Shown here: piece by piece, positions 10,306 to 23,109 of the stretch
How positions within the stretch are numbered: the stretch's first letter is position 1
Layout of the letters: each line of letters opens with the position of its first letter
Source: Saxidomus purpurata
Taxonomy: Eukaryota > Mollusca > Bivalvia > Venerida > Veneridae
Assembly (NCBI GenBank): GCA_022818135.1
Contig: JAFMSR010000008.1
Location: 8,837,895-8,901,894, forward strand
Length of the DNA stretch: 64,000 nucleotides
Reading direction: 5' to 3'
Program-made: the position numbers and the translations under genes
The notes under the pieces: model-generated
Told to the model about the DNA's origin: nothing
What the model saw: the letters and a program-made list of their open reading frames with translations, nothing else
Databases searched by the model: none

Positions 10306-12536
10306 CCGGTTGCACAACAAACGATTATCCAAGCGGCTATTATACCATAATAGAGAGTTATCGAACACGGAGTTAATCCTGAGTTATGTTCCGATTATTT
10401 TCGTTTGCTGGACGATTTTTTAAATACGACTTAAAATATCTGACGTTCGTGCAAACGAGTTATCTAATCTAGGCCTATACAAGCTGATGTTATACTCAAT
10501 GTAGTGCTATTGGTAGGAATCTGTTAAAAACGAGGTACGGTGCTTTTACCATTTAAAAGAGAAATTGTATAAGAAATAGTTAACAAATACAATGATGTTG
10601 TAGAATAAGCCAAATAAAGCAAAAAGAAAGTAGATCTTACTTTACGAATTTCCGAAAAGAAAAACTGCGCGGACGTATCACATCAGAATACAATTAAAAT
10701 ATACATTCTTATCTTTAAATACAATAATAATAATGATATTAATCACACAACTGTTAATACTATGCATGCATATGTATTTACACAAATTGTACATCAGCAA
10801 TAAAATATGATTAAACTTAAATAATGATATGAATAATGATAATAATAGTAATGATAATTCATGATCATTAATAATAATAATATTAGTAATGAACTAATGA
10901 TAGTAACAGTTAATGCATTTTATTTTTTTATTCATTATCATAATTATTATAATTTGTTTTATTATTATCATCATCTTCAACATAATTTTTCAGCGGAAAA
11001 GGAATTTAGCCCAGTGACATTTTTAATTCATGTAAATGATATAAATATCTGCTGTGATCTGTTCATAAACATCATTGTGGAACAGCCAGCTTTAAACTGA
11101 AAGAACTTGTTGTGTTTTTAATTATTTCATTATAAGTTTATTGTAATGTAAATTATGAATGATATGTGAAAACCGGGGAAAGTATATCAGATGAAAGCGA
11201 ACCTTATTACGGCATTTTTGTAAATTGTAATTACATTTGATTAAATCACATTCTGAACCTGGGTATTCAAAAATGCGCTACCCAGCTAGATTCGAATACC
11301 CGGCCAGCTGGGAGTTGGGTTATTCGAAGCTAACTTGGTATCGGCCGTAACTTAAAAACCCAACTCATAGCTGGCTGGATATTCGAGTTTAGCTAGGTAT
11401 TCATTGAACGTTTAGCGAACACCAAACCTCCAGCTTGCAGGTTATTTGAAGCTAGCTGGGTATTCGCAAAACGCATTTTTAGCGTATCCCCACCTCCCAG
11501 CTGGCTGGGTATACGAATCATGCTGGGTTTTGGCCTTAACTGATGCAAAAACCAAACTCCTAGCTGGCTAGATATTCAAATCTACCCATTTTCCAGCAGG
11601 AACGTAGATTCACAGACGTTAATATTTATACCAATCAATAATTGAAACAACCGCTTCCAGAGACAGTTACCCAAGGTGACGGATACTTCCATCTGAACAA
11701 AGTGGCTCGTGATAAATACTTTTTTTTAATACCGTCTTGCACTATAAAGTAGATTTTTAAATGCAATATTATCGAAATAATGCATTTTCATAATAAAAAC
11801 AAACAATATCCTGATATATGTGTCATATACAGTCATGTATTCTGTTTCGGACTTTCATACATCGGCTTACTTTGTTTTATTTCATCACTATCATTAAACG
11901 AAATATGGATGTAATTTAAACAGAATATATATTACATTTTAAACAAAGTCAGGGATCAAGGCGCATGCCTGCCACATATAGATAACGCCGCATACATCTC
12001 ACACGACAGACTGAGGGACGAACCGACGGGCGGACAACGACAAAACTATACAAGGGATTAATAAGCGTTAGTTGCCATAAAAACAAAGGCATACCAGTAG
12101 TTGTATCACTAGCAGTATCTGTTCAGGTGCAATCCTGTGTTTTTAATCATATCAAAGACTAAAAACACACATTCTACGGAAAGCGGTATCTGATTCTAAC
12201 AAAATATTCTTCTAAAATTTGCCCGTATCTATAATAGCCATGTCTCTTCTAAATTAATCTTAACACTAATTAGTCACGCATAAATGAGTTTATAATTTCC
12301 ATGTTCAACGATAAATTGCCGTAAAACCACCCCACTAGCAGGTTTGGATAATCGCGCGTTAATCGGAATCATAACCGTGGAAAATATGTTCCGGCAACTC
12401 GGTTATAATAAGCGGCGCTTATCAATCGTTGCTGAAAGACAAGTCGGTGTTCATTAAATCAGTGTTGTGCAACTGGCTTATTATAATCGAGGGTTAAGCG
12501 CCGATTATATTTGTTCAACAACCGGCCAATAGACTA
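10306..12536. mobile_element. Possible element bounded by GGCCGGTTG inverted ends
   Basis: GGCCGGTTGCACAACAAACG at the left and a partial inverted match (GTTCAACAACCGGCC) at the right bound about 2.2 kb. The interior holds AT-rich DNA and a minisatellite but no transposase-like ORF. The end match extends only about 30 bp with gaps. Confidence 0.3.
11270..11600. repeat. Degenerate minisatellite with AGCTGGCTGGGTATTCG core
   Basis: The core appears about eight times in both orientations (for example CCAGCTGGGAGTTGGGTTAT, CCCAGCTGGCTGGGTATACG). The mixture of orientations gives local foldback potential. Confidence 0.7.
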
Positions 12537-12754
12537 TTTTCCATTTGTTGACAGTGCTCAGCAACGGCATACATACAACCCTCATACACGTTCCTTAGTC
12601 TTTCTTCACTTTATAACGATTACAAGGCATAAAAGTATTTGTATCAAAATAATGTAAAGAAATGTTACTAACTGATTTTAAGACAGCGCTATTTACCAAC
12701 TCGTTGCAGTGCTCAACAACGGCATTTCGAGCGTCCTTAAGTCTACGGCGGAAA

Positions 12755-13190
12755 ACAATTCTTGTCGGGAATGTACGTAAATTCTATCTTTTAACAAATT
12801 TATTTTAGGTGAACATAGATATAATCGTTCGCAAATAAGAAGGTTGCAATGAAATAAGATCTTATGTTTGAAAATCAAACTACAAACTTTTATATTGAGT
12901 TCCTTACATTCCCTAAATATCCGTACATTTCCGCGATATGCATATGATTATATTCCGTAATCGGTACAAGTTGGCCTTAACAGCGCAATAATTTCTTAAA
13001 CAAGCGTCAGTTTAAAAGCTGTGCGATGGAGCTCGTTTTAAAATGTCGACTTTTCTGCAATCTTTTGAAGATATATGTACTCTTTTTACAGTTGTTAACA
13101 GCACATTTTACAGTTAAGATATCTACAGTGTTTGAAGTGTGGTATGCTAACTATAGCCTTGGGGTTTACAGCCCCAGGCCAAACAGGTAG
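12755..13190. repeat. Dispersed repeat, second copy at 36178-36690
   Basis: Shared blocks in the same order include CGGGAATGTACGTAAATT, ATTTGAAAATCAAACTACAA, GCATATGATTAT-CTTCCGTAAT and GTGTTTGAAGTGTGGTAT, ending CCCCAGGCCAAA. Identity looks roughly 70%, with no coding signal common to both. Confidence 0.75.
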
Positions 13191-15160
13191 CAACTGTGAA
13201 ATGATTTTACAAATATACCACGTATGTAATCACTTTCAACAAATATGAAGCTCTAACCTACATAAAAATAACTTTACCCATATGTAAAACTTTTGACAAA
13301 CGAGAAATCAGTTTAAAATGTTTTTACATATACAATGTATGGTAAGCATATTTCACTTTCGTGACCATTTTCACATTTGTAACCATTTTCAAATCGGGGA
13401 TCCTGCACGCCTCTCCCTTTTGGTTTTTTCCTAATTAGTTCTCTTTGAGATATAACCTACTAAATGTTTGGATAACGTTATGATGCAGTATAGGGAAATT
13501 GGCTAGTGTATAGTCCATTGAGGATAATGTGACAGTGACGTAACAGAACAGTCCAGTATTACTGTGTATGCAATTATTAATACTTTCCTGCACGCATGAT
13601 GTACCATTTTATTTTATGCTTTTCAGTGAAATACTGAAATATATCGGTGAAATAAAATTGATATTTCACTGTTTCAAAGCAGTTAAAATATCATTTTTAT
13701 TTTCACTGTTTTTGCCGAACTACTTTTTAACCACATTCTAAACAAAAGTCCCATAATTTCACACCCAGAATCTCCAGCTCGTCCTCCATACAAAAGTATC
13801 AGACACATGATTGACAGTGAGTGATTAATTACGCTAAAATACTTAGCTTTATCCAATTTCTCACTAATGAGATACATATTTCCCCTCGTTTATCGGTGAT
13901 AGAACATTACATAAAATCGAAAAATGGCTGTAATTTTTTTATTTTTGATATTAATTTAGGGTTGTTGGTATTCATTTTCTTAGTTAGATCATTTTCTATC
14001 CATCTATAGCAATCTTGAATCAAAATTTGAGAAAAAGTTGATGTTTAGAATATCTAGTTGTTTCTGGCACGGACAGCAATAAAAAGATTTACGTTCTTTT
14101 TCGGAAATAAATCTCTATTATTTTTGTGGGCCTTTAAACACAGATAACTTCATAACCGTAGTAAGGGAAGTCCGTCATGTACACCTTAAATTTCCTTTAT
14201 TCGGCACAGTCCATTTTATTATAATTGTTTTTTCGTGTGAACGCAACCTTCAATAAATCACCACACCTTTGTAGAAGGCCGTAGCGAACACATAAAGGAC
14301 AAACAATACAGATCACGTGGATTGGATAAGATCTTTTATATTTGCTAATAAGGATAAAGAGAAGTTGTTTTATTTATTTTCTATTTTGAATGTTATTAGT
14401 TTGTGAGTTTGCAAGCTCTATTAACTATTGTATCAGCTTTGAAACGTGCATGTCACTTGATAGGCTCATAAACAAATGGGAAACTTCGTGGGCAATATTA
14501 TGATCCACATCAATTAGTCTGCCGAGGCACTTTTAAAGGAAAGAAAGCCCAATTTATAGGATTGGTTGGCTTTCCTTATATTGGAGTTAATTGGGCATTG
14601 CGTCCCTTTAACCGTTAGAGGGGACCTTGACCATACAGGTTGGTCGTTTTGTCCTTGAGCTGACTGTGTCTTATATGTTCAGGGTTATAATACAACTAAC
14701 CGGCCATTTACAAAAGCTATGCTGAAACAAAGCTAGCCGTGCGGGAGTTGGTAATGTCACATGTATGTGTAAGGCCGTACATGTTTATTGCAATATGTGG
14801 ATCACTGTGCTACATACCTCTAACAGGGTCTTTTTCGACCCCCCTGTTCGATATGCCCGTGGGTATTTGGTTGTTTCGTTTTCACGCTATGTTGTGCGAG
14901 TATTTATTTTTATCGGGTCTGTGGCTTTTGTCTCTCACTTCATGCTGTATTCGAACTTAGCACAGTCGGCTGTTCTTGGATGACAAAAATAATAAATGTA
15001 GCATATATTGTTATATACCTGTCCTTGCGCTTGCGTCTCTGTTCGCAAAACAGTTCTTGGCGAACTGTAACATATGTACAAGCATATGTTCTTATACTTT
15101 TGGCAGAGCTTTCGGAAGCTAGTCAGGTGGCATGCATGTGAATAGTCTGCGCCAGTAGTT
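13190..15160. other. No gene seen
   Basis: Short AT-rich ORFs only. Two overlapping frames at 14739-14983 look hydrophobic but have no recognisable exon borders or conserved pattern. A small inverted pair (AGCCCAATTTAT / TTAATTGGGCAT) lies at 14547-14597. Confidence 0.4.
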
Positions 15161-15660
15161 CGGGGCTATTCCGCGTTCCATGAAGGCTGAAAATACGATG
15201 GTCACGTCGTCCGTTCGTTTGTCCGTCGGCTTGTACGTAATGCAATGTCTGAGTATAAATCAATAATCAATTTAGAGTATTCATACTAAGATAAAACTCC
15301 TTTCCGTGTTAAAAGAGGGCTAGAAATAGGATTGTCTCGCCGTCCGTTTATTTGTCCGTCTGCTTGCCAGTCCACAATGAAAATGTCAGAGCTTACAATA
15401 GTATATACATTTCTAAAGCATAACGCCAGTAGGTCACTGATATTCGGTCTTTTCAAGAGGACTGAACATAAGTTGATCACGTCGTCCGTTCTTGTGTCTG
15501 TCGCCTCGTCCGTAATGCAACATCGGTGCATAAATTAAAACTCGTTTCTTATATATCCATGCTAAGATTAAACGCCTGTGGTTTACCGCTTTTCTGCGTT
15601 TCAAGAGGGAGTTTGGTCACACATTTCACTCGAATGCCTGCCGGCCCGACTGCATAGTTT
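15160..15660. repeat. Tandem repeat of about 150 bp with CGTCCGTT motifs
   Basis: Three diverged units, each with GTCACGTCGTCCGTTCGTTT or a close variant and TTCAAGAGG-type endings. Complementary ORFs on both strands derive from it. Confidence 0.6.
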
Positions 15661-16371
15661 TATAAGTCTGTCTTTGACAGTCATTAATCTGTTAACTCTC
15701 ACAGTGTTACGATACGTATTTAATGGTAAAGTACAGTTATCATTATATATGTACTGATTCAGTCAAATACATTCATTGATGGGATGAAAGTTGAACTATG
15801 TTCTATTTACTCTAAGTGAGAGCTGCTTGTAAATGTGATACTTGGCATTTAATTCAAGTTCAATTTTATTTATATGTGTAAAATCTCCAGGCCAAACGCA
15901 TACATTGATTGGCGCAAAATTTAATTCGTTTACAGTATTTCATTTTCAGACGGCATAGCGGATTATCTACGGTATATGAATCATATGTAAAAACAAATAA
16001 TCCTATAGGCGTAAGTAGATGTGAAGCTGGTACAGGTAAACACTCTTTTTATCTTCTTCGTCTAAGTTTGTGTTTCACCGGCATATGCATGATATCCGGT
16101 CACAATTTTTCAAAAATATAAGCTGGCAAAGGCTTCAGAAGCGCTCAAATAATTGATTGGCAAACTTGGCTCGTGCTGAGCGATATCGAACCCTCCGACT
16201 GTGTTTTGCGAGTCAAACCCGAGTCCGATATGGTTTTATTGGGTGAATTTTATATATATATTTATTATAAAATTTCAGTGGCCCTCAACACACTAAAGTG
16301 CATTTCGGTGTAGCATTTGTGCGCGTTTTTATAGCCTTCAAAAATAATCTATTAATTAAAAAAGATATATT

Positions 16372-16587
16372 TCAAATCACGCATTTTACTGCTGTCTCGA
16401 GACTGTCTGTGTACAGTGCGGAATAGTTCCTCCTGTCTACAAAAGACGGTCGTACTTGGTATATTCCAGGATCGGCGAGTACTTTTTGTCTATCAAATAA
16501 GTCTTCTGCATACTCGCAGTTTCTAATTCGTTTCCATGCATCTTTGCTGGAACGCTTCTCTTTCAAAAATTTTCTCTTTAAGCGCAT
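16372..16587 (-). CDS. Short ORF or orphan exon, unknown
   Basis: 71 residues, starting MRLKRKFLKEKRSSKDAWKR and ending AVKCVI before a stop. Composition is protein-like (charged N-terminal half, mixed C-terminal half containing YQVRPSFVDRRNY). That is unlike the low-complexity translations around it. There is no recognised family. A possible acceptor AAAG at about 16577 would make it a terminal exon rather than a free ORF. No upstream exon was identified. Confidence 0.3.
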   Translation of the reverse strand: MRLKRKFLKEKRSSKDAWKRIRNCEYAEDLFDRQKVLADPGIYQVRPSFVDRRNYSALYTDSLETAVKCVI

Positions 16588-17449
16588 TATATGTACAATT
16601 TAATTGTATTTAACAAAAGAAAAAATAGAGTCACGGCCTTTTCCCAAACAAACTGTTTTGTTGTGTATGCCAAGGTAGTAAAATTATGAAGCAGCGTTCC
16701 CTTCTTACATAAATATATACGTGTGGTGATTTGCAACGGCTGCAGTTATAAGCAAAAGAAGGGTTGCTCCTTAAGTAAGGTAGTGCGTGCTGCTTCTTAT
16801 ATAATCATAAGCTATTTGGCCCGCTAATAAAATAATACAATTGTTGTAATAAATGGTGAAACATATAAATACATACAAAGTATAAACATGAGTTTGACTT
16901 GGCAGTTGTAGATTTTGCAATATTTGTGTTAAACATCCTACGGTTTGCGGAAAGAAATCACATGTGTTTTGTTTTACATGCATGCCAAACATTATGTGAA
17001 ACTTTTGGAACGCCACTATAGATTTTCATGCAGACTTTTCTGAAATATATCAATCCTATGTAAACAGAAACATAACACTAATTTACGTGGCAAATATAAA
17101 TCTTTCAATACATGTTTGATAATTTCAGGTATTTGTTTAGTACAAGTGATAAATGATGCGATTAGTTGGAAACTTACTGTATTCGTTGACCAATTAAAAT
17201 CGGATAATTGTTTCAAGAATGTTAGCCGAATTCGGTTAGGATTCGAAACTTGTAGTCCGTTGACTAGCCGAATTGTGGTTAAACAATCTGAACCATCTAC
17301 TGTCGCCTGTTGTGAAAACGCAATCAGAAAATAATACAGCATTTTTACAATCGACAGCAGAGTGGCGCATAGAAGGCATATTCGATTTATATATAGTTAA
17401 AGTACCAATCTAACATCATGCAACGTTCTAAAATCTCGCTTTTACATAT

Positions 17450-18100
17450 TTATGTATCCAGATTCTTAACGGAATTTCGCTAAGAAATTATCAAATATTT
17501 CATAGATTGACGGCCTGAATGTAACGAAAAAATAAATGCTATTTAAAAGTGTGTATTTCGCTGTAACATGTTTATGTATCCAGATTCCTAACGAAATTTC
17601 GTTAATACATTATAAAAAATTTCATAGATTGACGGCCTGGATGTATCGAAGAAATACATTCTTTTTAAATGCGTGTATTTCGCTCCTTAACATGTTTATG
17701 TAGCCAGATTCTTAACGGAATTTTGTTAAGAAATTATCAAATATTTAATAGATTAATGGCCTAAATGTAACAACGAAACTTTGAATTAAATGACCCAAAA
17801 TCAAGATAAGTTTAAATGGAAAATTCTTAACGGAATTTCGTTAAGATGTGTTCTTCTTCAGAAGAAAAATATTCTTCTATTCAAAATATTTTTACCAGTA
17901 AATAAAATTTGATGTCGTTGTCCCGGTATTGACTTCTTTCATGAAAATATAACGAAAAAACACATCAATTTCGGCGGAAAACGTTTTTCTCGCCTCTTTG
18001 GTCTGTTTTCGACGTAACTTGACAGTATGGAAATTGTCAAGTGCAAATGGAACGTGTTATATATTGTACGCGGATGTTTTATTTGACGATGAACCCCGCT
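17450..18100. repeat. Tandem units of about 120 bp plus dispersed repeat, inverted to 6060-6420
   Basis: Three units start ATTCTTAACGGAATTT and continue through TTCATAGATTGACGGCCT and AATGTAACGA. The last leads into TTCTTCTTCAGAAGAAAAAT and on to GACAGTATGGAAATTGTCAA. The same series is present in reverse complement near 6 kb. Confidence 0.8.
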
Positions 18101-18459
18101 GAAACAGGTATTACTTTTTAAATATACATAACAAACTATCGTGATATTGATCCATATCCAACTGAGGCAAAGGGTGCAAAAAAAATTGATATATACATAA
18201 GGTTAAAGGCGGATAAAAAAGAAAACCTAGGGCTCCGGCATGCATCATCAACCACCGTTGGATCAATGCTCAACCACTACGTGAACGTCATCGACCTCCT
18301 GTAGACAACCACTGACGGCTAATTTAATTCGTAAACAGCTTCCAACCATCGGTAAATAAAGATCATGAACCATCGGTGCATTAATACAGTTCAATAAAGG
18401 TCATGAACCATCGGTGCATTAATACAGTTCAATAAAGGTCATTAACCACTGCAAGCAAA

Positions 18460-18710
18460 TTTAATAAAGGTTCGTCCATAAAAGCAACCATAGCTTGTAT
18501 TTGTGGATGAGACCTCGGCATGTGTCCCACCATGCCTATACCTATCAAAAGTGTTTTTCTTTGTCCAAAATAGGAGAGATTTACCCGACTGCAATTTCCA
18601 GCCAGTTTCAGCAAAAGAGTGATTTGTATTGACTATTTTCGCAAACGAGTAGCCTTTTGTTCAGGTCAAAATGATTGGTTAAAATGTGCACAACCAATCA
18701 GAAAGTCCGA
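18460..18710. repeat. Duplicated block with CCAAT-like boxes, copy 1
   Basis: GGATGAGACCTCGGCATGT, CATGCCTATACCTATCAAAA and CTGCAATTTCCAGCCAGT are shared with 36965-37175. Both copies continue into ATTGGTT and ACCAAT motifs. The block may be a duplicated promoter/5' region or a dispersed repeat. A conserved minus-strand frame (IGIGMVGHMPRSHPQIQ here, IGIGMMGDMPRSHPQIQ in the other) leaves coding possible. Confidence 0.45.
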
Positions 18711-18744
18711 GTATGATATTACTGTAGATTCATAGACAACGTAC

Positions 18745-18861
18745 CTTTAATTGTTTGTTGCAGTACATCTGGATCATAGCTGCTACAACATCAGCACCAA
18801 TTGGCTTTCGCTGGTTGTCGTAGTTGTTGCTAGTCGTGTTGTAGTCTTCAAAAGTGCTCAT
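18745..18861 (-). CDS. Candidate first coding exon, minus strand
   Basis: ATG in the context AACAATGAG opens 39 codons starting MSTFEDYNTTSNNYDNQRKP and continuing to CNKQLK, then a consensus-like donor GTACGT, phase 0. The polar start followed by an amphipathic stretch (IGADVVAAMIQMY) reads like protein. No partner exon is secure; the next open stretch downstream is the duplicated block at 18430-18610. The family is not recognised. Confidence 0.35.
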
Positions 18862-19090
18862 TGTTCTACTTTGTCTCTCAGTGCAACAGTTTATATACGC
18901 TCTATTTCCCGGAGGTTTAAAGCTTTCAAAAACAAACGAAGATGTTATAGTAGAGCAGAATTTTGACAGCTGCTTGAGTCCAGTATGCACTAAAAAGTAA
19001 CAAGCTAAGTTATACACCAAAATGTTTGGCAGGCATTGAATTTTATTGAACAGTAAATAAAAGTTGCCGACATTTGGTGGAAAGTTGGAA

Positions 19091-19112
19091 AAGGTCAAGG
19101 TCAAGGTCAAAT
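19091..19112. promoter_or_regulatory. Triple AAGGTCA direct repeat (nuclear-receptor-like half-sites)
   Basis: Three AAGGTCA motifs lie head to tail, 6 bp apart, in the left palindrome arm. Further TCAAGGTCA motifs follow near 19255, 19275, 19620 and 19820, mirrored at 25660-25690, 26030-26055 and 26565-26585. TCAAGGTCA is the extended half-site of monomer-binding nuclear receptors (SF-1/ERR type). Function here is not implied. Confidence 0.35.
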
Positions 19113-20895
19113 TGGACACCAAAATAAAAACATATAGTAAACTATTTGACTCTAAAATAATAATCTTAATATACATGGAATGCTAAAATAGTTTATTTAA
19201 CATAATACCTCACTTTCAAGGCTACAAATGTATGTAAAAGTTTTGGTCAGCAAAGGTCAAGGGCAATGTCATTTCAAGGTCAATAGTAAATAATCACTAA
19301 AAAAAGCTTTCTGCCAAATATCAAATCTGATTACTTGTATACATGATTGTGAAACACATATCTTTACTCATTTACATAAGTATAGGTTTATATCCGTTGA
19401 AATGAAAGCAATTTTGTAAAAATAAATGTTAATATGGATGAGTATAATTGAAATTACCCCACCCACCATCCTAAAATCTTTCATTTGCGCTTGCTGCATC
19501 TACAATCCACATACAATACGACAGTGTTTTTGTTATAAATATTACTGGAAACAGTTTAACAAATAACTTTTTTTCTAAAACTACTGTTTTGACTCTTTGA
19601 TACTGAACTGGATTATCATAGGTCAAGGTCAAGATCATTTCAAGGTCATTTTTTCAAAAAAATACTAAATATAAGCTTTCTACCAACTATCAAATCCAAT
19701 AAATTGTATAAATGATGTTTAAACACATATCTTTACACTTTAATATAAACAAAGGTTTAAATCCCTTATGACAGCAATTTAGTAAACTGAAATGTTTATA
19801 TGGTGAGAGGTAATGGAGGTCAAGGTCAATGTCATTCCAATATCACCTAAAATTCATAAAAAGTATTATATATCGTATAAAGCATTATTTATAATATATA
19901 CAACTTAATTTTATCTACTATATGGCTCAGTTATATAGCACAAGAATGTAACAAACTATCTTTGAATGAAAAAGAACATCAACTATAGACAATTTAAATA
20001 ATATCATATAGTTAGGATACTTAATATTTTTCAAAAACATTTTTGCTACATGTGATGGTAACTTCAGTATGAAGATAAATTATACACGCTAAAAGAAACT
20101 GACCGTAGACAGTAAGCTTATGGAAAATAAGTACATGTAATCAAGAGATATTCTCAATGTAACTACAGCTAACCATTATACCTTTTATATGAAAGTACAT
20201 GTCATGTACATGTACGTTTATCCCACCCACCATGTTAATGAAGGCTATCTACTTGCAATGCTAGTCCATATGGCATTTATAATACAACGAAATATTCATG
20301 TGTAAACATAGTTTCTGCAGTAAGTGTTATAATTGTTACAAGTATCTGTTTCTCATTATGAAGTACTACCAAATTTCAATGTTACGATTTACAAATCAGT
20401 ATCAGGTTATAGAAGTACAATTTTTACAGCCTTTTTGAGTATATAGTATAGCAAAACTTCCAAAAAGAAATGACCATCATTGATTTTAATACATATTACC
20501 ATTGTTGCGGAAATCCCAATTTTATTCATTGCATGAAAACAACACAGCTGGCTGTCTATGCTTGCCACATAGCCACATGCCACTGTTGCAGTGATTCACA
20601 TGCACACTCAGCAGTGCACATATCCTTGCATGTGCCTACAACATCAGTCAGTAGCTCATGAGTTGTTTTTTTTTGCAAATTGCAAAGGAAAGGCATGTTG
20701 TGTCACAACCCTCAAAACAATACTAAGGGAGAATAAAAATCAAGTTACCCAGATGTCATGGAAGAAAAAATGCAAAGTTAAGCACTGTATTTATAGGAGT
20801 GTTTGCCTATCTGGAAATACACAATTTTAGCGCCGATGCAGTTGAAATGGTGTATCAGCATCTACATAACATCTGTAGCAGGGCTAAAATGCAGA

Positions 20896-21138
20896 CTATA
20901 TTGCTATCTTGCAATGATCAGACCTAGCATGCACTATCATTATAATATCTGCTTCTTCTTGTACAACGGTTAGTTTATGAAAAGTAGGTATTGCCTCCCA
21001 AACCATCACCAGCAAACACTGCTTTTCTATTACACAACAAAAGAGTTCATAACCAGGAGACGAATGTACATCTCTTAATTGGTATATCAATGGACCTGGG
21101 GTTTGCCTTTCGCACAAATACCTGCCAACAGCTCCCAT
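20896..21138 (-). pseudogene. Possible decayed ORF with QEEAD motif
   Basis: The minus-strand frame contains YELFCCVIEKQCLL, then VWEAIPTFHKL and VQEEADIIMIVHARSD. The EEAD-x-hydrophobic-H arrangement resembles a motif I recall from repeat-associated invertebrate proteins. It is present only in the longer left arm of the palindrome, has no start or end that fits a gene, and is probably a remnant. Confidence 0.25.
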
Positions 21139-22785
21139 CTTGTCTTTGGGAGCAACAAAGCAACTTCAACAAATCCTTCGAGACTAGCTCTGCCTTCGAT
21201 ATTACAATATAGAAGGGAACACTCTGTTTGAAGAGGAACTACAGTCGCAATATTCACCAGCTTGCAAGGGGTGCCAGCAAAGAAAAGGGCTCTATAGGGG
21301 TCATTTTAAAATTGCCTAAATGACTCTGTATGATGTGGTCTTGTTTGGTCAACATCATCTGCTTATTTTAATCAATTGAGAAATTTTGCAGTCACAGACT
21401 CGGCCAAATCACGGCTTGTCAATAAAGCCGTTTGCTTTAACATTTTTTTCCAGTTTCTTCAAACCAGTAATATATCAGTTAAATTGACCTTGCGTAAGTA
21501 ACTGTTGTGGACAATATTAGGTAGTCCTTCTATTTTCAATACAAAATAGCACATATTTCATATATATATTGTTCTGCTTGATGCAAAGATAAAATGATAA
21601 AAACAGAAACCGACTGTTTCATACACATCAAAGAGGGTATACCTAGATGCATTTAGATACAATTTGAATGGTGTTCAAATGTTCTAAAGGAAATTGTCCC
21701 GAAAGGCAAAGGTTGGTGATGCTTCCCGCCCTTGAGCACTGAACTCATCTAACAAAGGCATTAAAGACTGTTGCATTGTCTAGGTCAAGCTGGGATGGAT
21801 TGTCAGAGAAGATGCACACCAGATTCGAAAATGGAGAAGACAGCGTAATTATAGAACACCATCAATTTTTAAAAAGCACGAAGGCCTCTTCTAAAAGATT
21901 TACCAACGAGAATTTGATCAGCTGTTACGGGAGAAAACACCAACAAAATCTGAGAGCAGCACAATTTGAGACCCAGATCACTTTAAACGTACCTTTACCT
22001 GTAAATCGACATTTGCGAGGTAAGTCGGAAGGCGATAGAAAATGGCAGATTGTGAACATTTTATGGGGAACATCTCAAAATTATACACATTTCAAATTAG
22101 TGATTAGTTGTCGTATAAAACATTATTTTTACAAAGAGCATCATTTCGGAGACACATCATTGCAAATATATTTTATAAATGCGTACATACAATTTAAATC
22201 ATTGAACCGATTTATTTTTGCCTGCAAACAAGAGATGCACATACTGTAACCGTCAGGGGAAGTAATTGTCTTGGGTGCGCCCAAACAAAGCGATGCTCCT
22301 GCAATACTTAATGTCACAATATGGCATGTTCGCCCGGATGTCTATAACGAGCTGTATACTTATTTTATATATGATTAATTTCTCATCAAAGTGACTGAAT
22401 ATCAAGATTCTTGCACCAGACATAAAAATTGTGTAACATCGTAGTGTGTATTTTATTTGCCCACATAATATATACTGTTTACAGTATTACGTTTTAAACT
22501 GTCAAAACAATCCGCACGATATTTGCGTGCAAAACATAGGTGGCAGAATTCGGAATCTAGAATCGCAGATACTCGGGGGTTTTGACAGAATAAATAATTG
22601 AAACTCTTTTCTTCAAATTCTCGTTTTCACCCTGTAAGATATGCAGCACGCCAGAGCGCATTTATACTTATTAGCTTTATGCTTTATGAGTAATCATTTA
22701 AATTCTATGTACACAATCATAAAATATATATACAAGTATCTCTCACGTGATTTTATCTGTACCGCTTTCACTTATTACTTCAACT

Positions 22786-22897
22786 AAAGGCGCGGGGAGC
22801 CAGAACGTTTTGTACACAGTCAAATCGCCTAAAATGCGTCCCCGTATTTTAACCGTGCAAATTATAAACACGTGCTGGTTCCCCACGCCTTATTCAT
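22786..22897. repeat. Centre of the giant palindrome
   Basis: AAGGCGCGGGGAGCCAGAAC at the left is inverted as CTGGTTCCCCACGCCTT at the right, with about 55 bp between. The midpoint (about 22841) coincides with the midpoint computed from the outermost arm matches, so the two arms belong to one structure. Confidence 0.8.
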
Positions 22898-23109
22898 GTA
22901 AACTAGTCAATTAGAGATGTGGCAAGACCACGTTTGCAGGTTTTTGTAGAATTTTGATACGAAGCGGCCGGATTCGATGTGTATCCTGACTTAATCTTGC
23001 AGACAACAGATGAGACCGATAAGTTGATACACTATGGTAATTTTGCAGATAAATCGACTTCTGAGTTTCAATTATGTTTTTCTTTCCAAACCCCGAATAT
23101 CTGTGTCTA

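Noticed and set aside
14739..14983. Overlapping hydrophobic ORFs
   Set aside because: Two frames are equally plausible, with no exon borders and no conserved motif.
21776..22249. 157-residue plus-strand ORF in the palindrome
   Set aside because: The inverted partner at 23.9-24.2 kb does not keep the frame, and the last half is low-complexity and hydrophobic; no domain was recognised.
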